In this document: positions 1-5,159 of the stretch, piece by piece
Position numbering within the stretch: position 1 is the first letter of the stretch
Layout: every line of letters begins with the position of its first letter
Assembly: GCA_003643975.1 (NCBI GenBank)
Contig: QNAR01000135.1
Coordinates: 1 to 5,159, forward strand
Direction: 5' to 3'
Length of the DNA stretch: 5,159 nt
Origin: Thermotogae bacterium
Lineage (GTDB): Bacteria > Thermotogota > Thermotogae > Petrotogales > Kosmotogaceae
Translations under genes and position numbers: made by a program
Notes under the pieces: generated by a model
What the model was told of the DNA's origin: nothing
Seen by the model: the letters and a program-made list of their open reading frames with translations, nothing else
The model's database searches: none

Positions 1-23
1 AAAGCTTTTTGAAATTGTATCAC

Positions 24-54
24 TTGCAGCGTGTAAATCCTAAGTGTTTATACT
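24..54 (+). promoter_or_regulatory. Candidate sigma-70-like promoter upstream of the lipoprotein protease
   Basis: A TTGCAG element at 24-29 resembles a -35 box and TATACT at 49-54 resembles a -10 box. The 19-bp gap is slightly longer than the 17-bp optimum. It lies on the + strand with about 75 bases between the -10 and the gene start at 130. This rests only on consensus matching in AT-rich DNA and competes with the TATAAT at 95-100, so it is a weak call. Confidence 0.25.
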
Positions 55-94
55 GCCTATAAAAAGCTTGGTGGGAGTATCTATGCAAAAACTG

Positions 95-100
95 TATAAT
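95..100 (+). promoter_or_regulatory. Perfect -10 hexamer (TATAAT) before the lipoprotein protease
   Basis: TATAAT at 95-100 matches the -10 consensus exactly and has TG directly before it at 93-94, without the single spacer base of a true extended -10. Transcription would start near 107, giving a leader of about 23 bases that still contains the SD at 116-122. No convincing -35 lies at the right distance: TTGGTG at 68-73 is 21 bp away. Placement is good and the -35 is poor. Confidence 0.35.
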
Positions 101-129
101 TGTTTTGAAAAAAACAAGGAGGTTTGTGT

Positions 130-1197
130 ATGAGGGGCCTGTTTATTCCCTTAATACTTGTGGTTTTGTTAAGCGGGTGCATTGCATTATTCATCACTAA
201 CCCTATGGAGAAGGCGCTTGTTGGTGAGGTAGAAGTAAGGGTTCCGGTGCTTAAATATTCGATAATAAGTACGTTGGAGGAGATGTATTATGCCAACATA
301 AAAGCACCTGAAAAATGGAAAAGCTATTATGAAAATGTAAGCGCCGATTCCAGAGCTCATTATCTCTGGTTATTGGACACATATTATGTTATGTCTTCTG
401 AAATGAAAGAAAACCTGAAAACCATCTTTGAAAACACCCACGCATGGCGTTTGTTGAATATTGCTACACTGCTCTCAGATGAAAGCACCATAGATGACCT
501 TGTGAGAGTTTATAAAGGTGCAATCGTAGGCCCAAATAGCCTTCCAATGAATGTTAGAAGTGCATTGGGAGAATTGTTGCCATATTACTATGAAACTTTT
601 TTCAAAAACTATTTCGAGGAAAATGCTCCTAAGTTCGAAGAGATTGCAAAACAAATGACAGAAGAAGCAAGGGAATATCCAAATCCCTATCAATTCATCG
701 CTGAAAACAGCGGGATAGATCTGGGTGAAAGCAAGTGCTTGTTTTACTATACTTTTAGGGAAGTAGGTGCATACGGCTTTAGACTTGATGAGCTGAGGAT
801 TTCGACCCTTCAGAGAGATGTGGATAGCATTGAAAAACTCTTTTTTACTCCTTTACATGAATACAGCCACGAATTCTTCCAAACTTTTACCGGTTCTAAC
901 GAGTTTAGGGAACTGGCCGAAGAGCTAAAAGTCAAAGATCCTCAATTTTATGATTACTGGTATTCGAATGAGAACCTGCGCAATTCATATTCCTGGCGAG
1001 GCTTTTGTGAAGAAAATCTCGTTGAAGGGTTCGCAAAATTCCTTCGGGATAAATTCTATGATTTTGTTCAAGAGCATAGAGCTTTTTATTACTATGATAT
1101 GGGTTTCTATGAATACCTTAAAGCTACAGGTTTCTCTCCGGAGAAAATCTCGCTCAAAGAAGCATCTTTAGAGTTTTACCGTGTGAAATGCAAATAA
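130..1197 (+). CDS. Putative lipoprotein zinc metalloprotease (HEXXH...EGFA gluzincin-like)
   Basis: This 355-residue protein begins with a lipoprotein signal: M-R, then a hydrophobic stretch ending in the lipobox LSGC, with Cys17 as the predicted lipidated residue. The mature protein would be anchored on the outer face of a membrane. The motif HEYSH (His243, Glu244, His247; bases 856-870) is a zincin active site. EGFAKF follows 51 residues after His247, and Glu299 (base 1024) sits where peptidase-MA-like gluzincins place the third zinc ligand. The rest is helical-looking, rich in Tyr, Phe and Glu, and not recognised. ATG 130 is chosen because the SD AAGGAGG at 116-122 is 7 bases from it but only 1 base from the in-frame TTG at 124. 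A gap of 56 bases separates it from rmuC, so co-transcription is possible. Protease class is fairly well supported; substrate and family are unknown. Confidence 0.8.
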   Translation: MRGLFIPLILVVLLSGCIALFITNPMEKALVGEVEVRVPVLKYSIISTLEEMYYANIKAPEKWKSYYENVSADSRAHYLWLLDTYYVMSSEMKENLKTIFENTHAWRLLNIATLLSDESTIDDLVRVYKGAIVGPNSLPMNVRSALGELLPYYYETFFKNYFEENAPKFEEIAKQMTEEAREYPNPYQFIAENSGIDLGESKCLFYYTFREVGAYGFRLDELRISTLQRDVDSIEKLFFTPLHEYSHEFFQTFTGSNEFRELAEELKVKDPQFYDYWYSNENLRNSYSWRGFCEENLVEGFAKFLRDKFYDFVQEHRAFYYYDMGFYEYLKATGFSPEKISLKEASLEFYRVKCK

Positions 1198-1204
1198 TAT
1201 CTCA

Positions 1205-1225
1205 CTTAGTGTGCTAAGATTTCTT
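1205..1225 (+). terminator. Weak stem-loop with a T-rich tail between the protease gene and rmuC
   Basis: CTTAG (1205-1209) and CTAAG (1214-1218) can form a 5-bp stem with a 4-base loop, followed by ATTTCTT. It begins 8 bases after the stop at 1197. The stem is short and AT-rich, so it may be only a weak terminator or attenuator, or chance. Confidence 0.2.
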
Positions 1226-1253
1226 ATAAGGTTTTGAAAGGGGGTCGAGCAGT

Positions 1254-2531
1254 TTGCTTAGCTGGATTATTGCTTTCATATCCATCGCAGTGGTTTTCGT
1301 GCTATCAATAACAATATCAAAGCTATACAAAGAGTTAAAAAAGAACCTCGAAGAAAAGGTAAAATTAGAGCACTTCAAGGAAGAAAACGAAAAGCTCAGC
1401 GGTGAAATTGAGAGCTTAAGGCAAGATAATGAGAAGTTGAAAATAGAAAAAGCGAAATTCCAGGAACAAATGAATTCTCTTAACGAAAAGCTCGATTGGC
1501 TCGAAAAAACCAAAGCCGAACTGAGAGATAGTTTCAAAGCTCTTGCAAGCGACGTAACCTCAAAAAACACAGAGGATTTTCTCAAACAAGCTAATGATAA
1601 GCTTAAGGACCTTCTTTCCCCTTTGAAGAACAACCTTGATACGCTTCAAAAAAACATCGTTGAAATTGAAAACAAACGTGAAAAAGCATACGGCGGATTG
1701 GAAAAGCATCTCGAGGAGCTTACCCGGACCAATAATGAATTGCAAACAGGGATAACGAAATTGAACAGCTCTCTCAAATCCTCCACATCCAGAGGGCGCT
1801 GGGGAGAATACCAGCTCAAACGCATTGTTGAACTTGCCGGCATGACAGCGCATATAGATTTTGAAGAGCAGGAATCAAACGAAGAAGGCCGGCCAGACAT
1901 GGTAATAAAGCTACCAAACGGCGGGGAGATCCCGGTAGATGCCAAAACTCCATTAAATGCCTACCTTGAGGCTATGGAAGTTCAAGATGAAAGGACCAGA
2001 AAAGATAAGCTCAAAAAACATGTAAAAAGCATAAAAGACACCATAAAAGCTCTCAGTTCAAAGGCTTACTGGGAACAGTTTAAAGAATCGCCCGATTTTG
2101 TGATAATGTTCATACCCATAGAAGCCGCTGTGAGCACAGCCTTTGAAATTGACCCCGGGCTTTTGGAATTGGCCATTAACAAAAAAGTACTTATCACTAC
2201 CCCGATTACCTTGATTGCACTTTTAAAATCAGTTGCGTATGGCTGGCAACAATTCCAGCTTGCGGAAAACGCAAAAAAAATCGCCGAAGAGGGCAAGGAA
2301 TTGTATAAAAGGCTCAATAGATTTCTCAACAATATTGATGATGTAGGAAAAAAACTAACTGCACTTGTCAAAACATACAACACGGCGGTAGGCTCCCTTG
2401 AAGGGCGTTTGTTACCGGGTGCAAGAAGGTTCAAAGAAATAGCTGAAATAACAGGTAAAGAACCAAGTCTTCAACCATTAGAAGTAGAACCAAGGCCACT
2501 GAATGCCCCGGAACTCAAAAACGAAAAATAA
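1254..2531 (+). CDS. rmuC: RmuC family protein (predicted DNA recombination-limiting nuclease)
   Basis: This 425-residue protein has the full RmuC layout. Residues 4-22 form an N-terminal membrane segment. Residues 23 to about 95 are a Lys/Glu-rich coiled coil, with further helices to about 175. The conserved core follows: GRWGE at 181-185, RPDMVI at 213-218, VDAKTPL at 228-234, FIPIE at 286-290 and the closing LLPGARRF at 386-393. Asp215, Asp229 and Lys231 fit the PD-(D/E)XK-like pattern predicted for RmuC. E. coli RmuC is known to limit recombination at inverted repeats and has been linked to phage defence; the molecular reaction here is inferred from the family. Start is TTG 1254, supported by the SD AAGGGGG at 1238-1244, 9 bases upstream, and by the membrane segment beginning at once; no ATG gives this N-terminus. 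Length is typical. A Pro/Glu-rich tail of about 25 residues follows the core. Confidence 0.95.
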   Translation: MLSWIIAFISIAVVFVLSITISKLYKELKKNLEEKVKLEHFKEENEKLSGEIESLRQDNEKLKIEKAKFQEQMNSLNEKLDWLEKTKAELRDSFKALASDVTSKNTEDFLKQANDKLKDLLSPLKNNLDTLQKNIVEIENKREKAYGGLEKHLEELTRTNNELQTGITKLNSSLKSSTSRGRWGEYQLKRIVELAGMTAHIDFEEQESNEEGRPDMVIKLPNGGEIPVDAKTPLNAYLEAMEVQDERTRKDKLKKHVKSIKDTIKALSSKAYWEQFKESPDFVIMFIPIEAAVSTAFEIDPGLLELAINKKVLITTPITLIALLKSVAYGWQQFQLAENAKKIAEEGKELYKRLNRFLNNIDDVGKKLTALVKTYNTAVGSLEGRLLPGARRFKEIAEITGKEPSLQPLEVEPRPLNAPELKNEK

Positions 2532-2660
2532 GGCAATGAACTGCAGATATTTTCAGTAATTCTTTAAAGGGCTTTTATAAGACTTTTGAATACAGTTTCA
2601 CAGAACCTGAGCAGTCCCTTCTCGTAATTATAAAATCAGTTGTATTGAGGAGGGATTCTT
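2532..2660 (+). other. Spacer between rmuC and the secreted-protein gene
   Basis: This 129-base spacer has no gene and no convincing rho-independent terminator. TATAAA at 2629-2634 could be a -10 box about 7 bases before a start near 2641, but no -35 element lies 16-18 bp upstream. The SD of the next gene, GAGGAGG, is at 2647-2653. A TTTCACAGA/GCAGTCC pair at 2596-2617 recurs downstream of the next gene. Confidence 0.5.
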
Positions 2661-3746
2661 ATGAAAAAATCGATTTTTATAATTTCGTTCTTGCTTATAG
2701 GTACTTTCTCTTTTTCTTCCAGCAGTTGGGGTACTCTCTTTCCAGAATTTGCTACCAATGCTCCTGTGTGGTTAAAAGAAGGTTTGAGAATCAGCTTTTA
2801 TGCAATGACTGCCACGATAAAACCCGGCGGTGGTTTGCCTGATGCCGCTTCATCTGGAGCGGGAATATTGCAAGTGGACATTGTTGCTTTAGAAGAAGGG
2901 AATGTCGTGCTTTTGCAAACGTATTATCTGGAATCCAAGGGACAATACTTCCCTTCAATAACTACAGGTGGTGTGGAAAAATGTGGTATTTGCGATTATT
3001 GGATGAATCCTGTCGTATTTAAGCACCTTGACCGGTTTCAATCAGAAAATTCTGTCGCTGCGGAAATGCCTTTCCAAATGGGTGGAAAAACTATTCAAGG
3101 GGTCAGGATCGAATACAAAACAGAATCCGGAAAAAACGTGTATATGTATGACAAAGAAACGGGGGTGCTACTGTACTGGCAGCTCCATGTCCCGTCTGGC
3201 GGAAATGTCCAATCCAGCCATTTACAATTTATTTCCAGCAGGCTTGTCGCGATTCCGTGGGTTGGAATTAACAGGGAAATCACAACTGTTCCGGCAAAAG
3301 GTTATACTGGCGCTTATACTGTAAACATCCCTGGCAGTTACCCCACTTCCTTTCCTATGCAGGTAAAGATTGCAGTTGTAGCTTCAGGCAAAAATTGGGA
3401 TTTATTCAAAACAACCGTCTCTCAGTATGATACGCTTCCCTCTGAAATATACAATGTCTGTGGAAATGCACAGTTAAACGGTCCTTTGTGGATTCCTATT
3501 GCCGCTCTTGCTCAAATTCAGCAAGATCAGATTCTTGATTATGACGAATTAACAAAAATCAAGACTTCAGTTATTTACAAAGGAACATTGGATAATCATA
3601 TGAATGCAGTGGTTATCCAACAATCTGGAGCGAATTTCTTTCAGCAGTTTGCCTACAATCTCGCAACTGGAAAGCTATCCTACATGAAAATCCAAACCCC
3701 AAATGGCTTTGGATACAATACGATAGAGCTGGAAGTTGCAGAATAG
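2661..3746 (+). CDS. Secreted protein of unknown function with a probable internal domain duplication
   Basis: This 361-residue protein has a Sec-type signal peptide: a Lys-Lys start, a hydrophobic core to about residue 18, and a Ser-rich region with cleavage likely near 20-24. There is no lipobox, so the mature protein should be released or periplasmic. The mature part looks beta-rich. Two regions resemble each other. APVWL at 34-38 matches GPLWI at 274-278. A stretch from about 147 to 192, with YDKETGVLLY (163-172), matches about 316 to 360, with YNLATGKLSY (332-341); each is followed by a Pro-x-Gly turn and a final strand. Cys108 and Cys111 form a CGIC motif that could hold a metal or a disulfide and is absent from the second half. 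The start ATG has a strong SD, GAGGAGG at 2647-2653. The gene stands alone between two spacers. I do not recognise the family; a binding or surface role is only a guess. Confidence 0.85.
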   Translation: MKKSIFIISFLLIGTFSFSSSSWGTLFPEFATNAPVWLKEGLRISFYAMTATIKPGGGLPDAASSGAGILQVDIVALEEGNVVLLQTYYLESKGQYFPSITTGGVEKCGICDYWMNPVVFKHLDRFQSENSVAAEMPFQMGGKTIQGVRIEYKTESGKNVYMYDKETGVLLYWQLHVPSGGNVQSSHLQFISSRLVAIPWVGINREITTVPAKGYTGAYTVNIPGSYPTSFPMQVKIAVVASGKNWDLFKTTVSQYDTLPSEIYNVCGNAQLNGPLWIPIAALAQIQQDQILDYDELTKIKTSVIYKGTLDNHMNAVVIQQSGANFFQQFAYNLATGKLSYMKIQTPNGFGYNTIELEVAE

Positions 3747-3800
3747 TTCGAAAGAAACAAATCTGTATAAATCAAACTCTTCCCATTTTCACAGAGGAAC

Positions 3801-3848
3801 TGGCATAGTTTTGCAGCAGTCCAGTCTTTGTGGGACTGTTATTTGCCA
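3801..3848 (+). terminator. Probable stem-loop, possible terminator after the secreted-protein gene
   Basis: CAGTCC (3817-3822) pairs with GGACTG (3833-3838) around a 10-base loop. The stem extends outward by a G-U pair and an A-T pair (3815-3816 with 3839-3840). An outer stem, TGGCA (3801-3805) with TGCCA (3844-3848), can enclose it across an internal loop. The trailing TTATTT (3839-3844) is a poor T-tract and overlaps the stem edge. It begins 54 bases after the stop at 3746. Folding is plausible; function as a terminator is inferred from position. Confidence 0.45.
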
Positions 3849-3993
3849 AATAAACATAGCATAACAGGTCCGAAACAAATGCTTAATTATATTGCGTTTT
3901 TTCGGTTAACAGAACAAATAATTATGAAAACTCGAATTACGTTGTAATTTTTAGAAAAAATATCATGTGTATTTTTAGAATATGGGAGGAATT
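3849..3993 (+). promoter_or_regulatory. AT-rich leader of the pilin operon with a dyad and a direct repeat
   Basis: This very AT-rich stretch must carry the promoter of the pilin genes if the upstream stem-loop terminates. It holds an inverted repeat AATTAC-GTT-GTAATT (3935-3949) and a perfect 10-bp direct repeat ATTTTTAGAA at 3947-3956 and 3971-3980, 24 bp apart. TATCAT at 3961-3966 is a possible -10 box with a poor -35 (TTACGT, 3937-3942, 18-bp gap). The SD GGGAGGA is at 3984-3990. No gene is seen here; an ATG-initiated 22-codon frame at 3879-3947 has no SD. Confidence 0.35.
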
Positions 3994-4548
3994 ATGAGAA
4001 AAGGATTCACACTTGTTGAAATGCTTATCACGATGTTGGTTTTTTCTATAACTTTAGTCGCCATAATGTCCTTTTTCACCAAAACAGCGGGGACATCGCT
4101 GAAGCTTTTGAACAGGGTTGATACCTATGGAGATCTATTTGAAGCAAATAGCATCTTACAGCAAGAAATCTCAAAGGCTGGTCCGGACATAAGGTACATA
4201 AATCTTGTCAAAGTAAAAGGAGAAACAAAGTATAGAGGTCTCAGGTATTCAGTTTTTATCCCGCTGACAAAAACCAAAATCACCAAGCAGATTTATTTCT
4301 ACAATGGGAAAATAAAAGTATGGGAAAAGAATTTCCAGACTTCTGATTTTTCAAAAGAAAAGGTGATTACAGTAAATAACCTCGAACCCTCTGGTGTAAA
4401 TATAATATTGTCTACAACTCCTAAAGAAGGATTGGAGTTTGAGTTTACTTCTCTTGGAACACGAAGCATTAGTTATAAGATCACCATAAATAAGAATGGA
4501 ACTAAGTATGAACACAAATCGTCTGTTTTTCTAATAAACATCCGTTGA
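3994..4548 (+). CDS. Type IV prepilin-like minor pilin / pseudopilin (PilW- or GspJ-like)
   Basis: This 184-residue protein starts with the class III signal MRKG, cleaved before FTLVE. A prepilin peptidase would cut after Gly4 and methylate the new N-terminal Phe. Glu at mature position 5 is present and is followed by the long hydrophobic helix typical of pilins (to about residue 29). The globular part has an amphipathic helix with LQQEISKAG (about 52-60) and then a beta-rich domain to the C-terminus, a plan seen in PilW and GspJ. It would sit in the inner membrane and be assembled into a pilus or pseudopilus tip. ATG 3994 is chosen over ATG 3982 because the latter overlaps the SD GGGAGGA (3984-3990), and because the short leader fits prepilins. 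It is the first gene of a three-gene run. PilW versus GspJ cannot be decided here. Confidence 0.88.
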   Translation: MRKGFTLVEMLITMLVFSITLVAIMSFFTKTAGTSLKLLNRVDTYGDLFEANSILQQEISKAGPDIRYINLVKVKGETKYRGLRYSVFIPLTKTKITKQIYFYNGKIKVWEKNFQTSDFSKEKVITVNNLEPSGVNIILSTTPKEGLEFEFTSLGTRSISYKITINKNGTKYEHKSSVFLINIR

Positions 4549-4575
4549 AATTTGCCACTTTTAAGAGGAGGTAAC

Positions 4576-4959
4576 ATGAATATAAGGAAGACTGGATTGA
4601 GTTTAATAGAGATGCTTATTACTTTGCTTGTGATTTCAGCAATTTTGGTAGTGGTTTTTCAGGTTTTTGTTTCTGTCAATTCTAATTTGCATGATGCTTA
4701 TAGCAACATGCGAGATTTTAACGATATAAGAAGAGGGATATCAGCCTTATGGGCTCTTGATAACACAGGAACCCCCACGGATTTTACCAATCTTACTCGT
4801 TATCAAAAATTGGATGAATTTTTTCAGGAATTGAAGAATGAAGGAATTTCAGATGAAGTAATCGATTATCTGTCTGAAAACCTGGAATTTTGGCAATTAG
4901 CACCAGATAAGAGCCAAAAAATTTATCTCGCAGTTAGGCCTCTCGCTTCCTGGCGTTGA
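4576..4959 (+). CDS. Small type IV prepilin-like minor pilin / pseudopilin
   Basis: This 127-residue protein has the leader MNIRKTG followed by LSLIEM, giving prepilin peptidase cleavage after Gly7, Glu at mature position 5 and a hydrophobic helix to about residue 34. The remainder is short and rather acidic, with a helical region containing DFNDIRRGISALW, and ends in a basic, aromatic tail. At about 120 mature residues it is small for a minor pilin, resembling PilV/GspI-sized subunits, but no family signature settles this. ATG 4576 is chosen because the SD AGGAGGT (4566-4572) precedes it; the in-frame TTG at 4552 would place the SD inside the coding region and lengthen the leader unusually. 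It follows the previous stop by 27 bases and precedes the next start by 13, so the three genes are almost certainly one operon. No frameshift is evident. Confidence 0.85.
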   Translation: MNIRKTGLSLIEMLITLLVISAILVVVFQVFVSVNSNLHDAYSNMRDFNDIRRGISALWALDNTGTPTDFTNLTRYQKLDEFFQELKNEGISDEVIDYLSENLEFWQLAPDKSQKIYLAVRPLASWR

Positions 4960-4972
4960 AAGGGTGACTTAA

Positions 4973-5159
4973 ATGAGAAAAAAAGGAGTCGTCTTACCGC
5001 TTTCAATTATATTGATGCTTTTTATTTCAATAATGGCTTTAACACTTTTGAAGTCAACTACACGAAGAACTGAACACCTTTTCAACAATATAAACAAGCA
5101 TCTTGCCAGAGGCTTATCCGTCTCCACGGCAATAGCATGTAGCGGTCTTCCCAAAAGGC
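4973..5159 (+). CDS. Pilin-like protein lacking Glu5 (GspK/PilX-like), 3' end outside the window
   Basis: The frame is open from ATG 4973 to the window end, giving 62 codons of an incomplete protein. It begins MRKKG followed by VVLPLSIILMLF, a short basic leader, a Gly and a hydrophobic helix, the pattern of a prepilin. Cleavage after Gly5 would leave Leu, not Glu, at mature position 5. Loss of that Glu is the known hallmark of GspK, which caps the pseudopilus tip. The helix is followed by a polar stretch with an N-x-x-x-K-H-x-A-R-G-x-S-x-x-x-A pattern like the helix continuation in PilX/GspK proteins. The SD AAGGGTG (4960-4966) precedes the start by 6 bases. It is the third gene of the operon, 13 bases after the preceding stop. 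The partner-binding globular domain is not seen, so the class assignment is moderate. Confidence 0.75.
   Translation, partial: MRKKGVVLPLSIILMLFISIMALTLLKSTTRRTEHLFNNINKHLARGLSVSTAIACSGLPKR

Noticed and set aside
1214..1633. Long antisense frame opposite the start of rmuC (139 codons)
   Set aside because: It lies opposite the Lys/Glu-rich coiled coil, whose complement naturally gives Ser/Leu/Phe-rich open frames. It has no supporting SD or recognisable protein features.
2066..2434. Antisense frame opposite the rmuC core (122 codons)
   Set aside because: It overlaps a clearly conserved RmuC region on the other strand and shows no domain or start signal.
2586..2634. Promoter made of TTGAAT (2586-2591) and TATAAA (2629-2634) before the secreted-protein gene
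   Set aside because: The gap of 37 bp is far too long for a sigma-70 promoter, and no better -35 element lies at the right distance.
3879..3947. 22-codon frame in the spacer before the pilin operon
   Set aside because: No SD precedes the ATG, the composition is AT-driven and nothing resembles a known small protein.
4552..4575. Upstream TTG start for the second pilin-like gene
   Set aside because: It would put the strong SD AGGAGGT inside the coding region and give an unusually long prepilin leader; ATG 4576 fits better.
4969..5154. Antisense 61-codon frame at the window end
   Set aside because: It is the complement of the third pilin-like gene, which has an SD, operon spacing and a prepilin-like N-terminus.

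Overview
The window is AT-rich, non-coding stretches are short, and every gene lies on the + strand. Each gene has a strong Shine-Dalgarno (SD) sequence, and one (rmuC) starts with TTG. This is an ordinary bacterial chromosomal segment with no sign of mobile elements, CRISPR or tRNA/rRNA genes. The strong SDs, a TTG start, a lipoprotein protease and type IV pilin genes together would fit a thermophilic or anaerobic lineage such as Thermotogota (Kosmotoga/Mesotoga-like) or a Firmicute. That assignment is tentative and rests on style, not on a marker gene.

Layout: (1) 1-129 is a leader with possible promoter elements. (2) 130-1197 encodes a lipoprotein with a gluzincin-type zinc protease motif (HEYSH followed by EGFAKF). 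(3) 1254-2531 encodes RmuC, a membrane-anchored coiled-coil protein with a PD-(D/E)XK-like nuclease core. (4) 2532-2660 is a spacer with no clear terminator. (5) 2661-3746 encodes a secreted protein of unknown function that appears to contain two copies of one domain. (6) 3747-3993 is an AT-rich spacer with a probable stem-loop at the end of the previous gene. It also holds a dyad and a perfect 10-bp direct repeat just upstream of the next operon. (7) 3994-5159 holds three closely spaced genes for type IV pilin-like or pseudopilin-like proteins; the third runs off the window.

The last three genes look like a minor-pilin (PilV/W/X or GspI/J/K-like) operon. Two have a canonical prepilin site with Glu at mature position 5. 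The third lacks that Glu, as GspK-type proteins do, so the cluster probably encodes the initiating tip complex of a type IV pilus or related secretion/competence filament. The three upstream genes (protease, rmuC, secreted protein) have no evident functional link to each other or to the pilins. Nothing here clearly amounts to a new defence or mobile system. The least explained items are the duplicated-domain secreted protein, the lipoprotein protease and the structured leader of the pilin operon.
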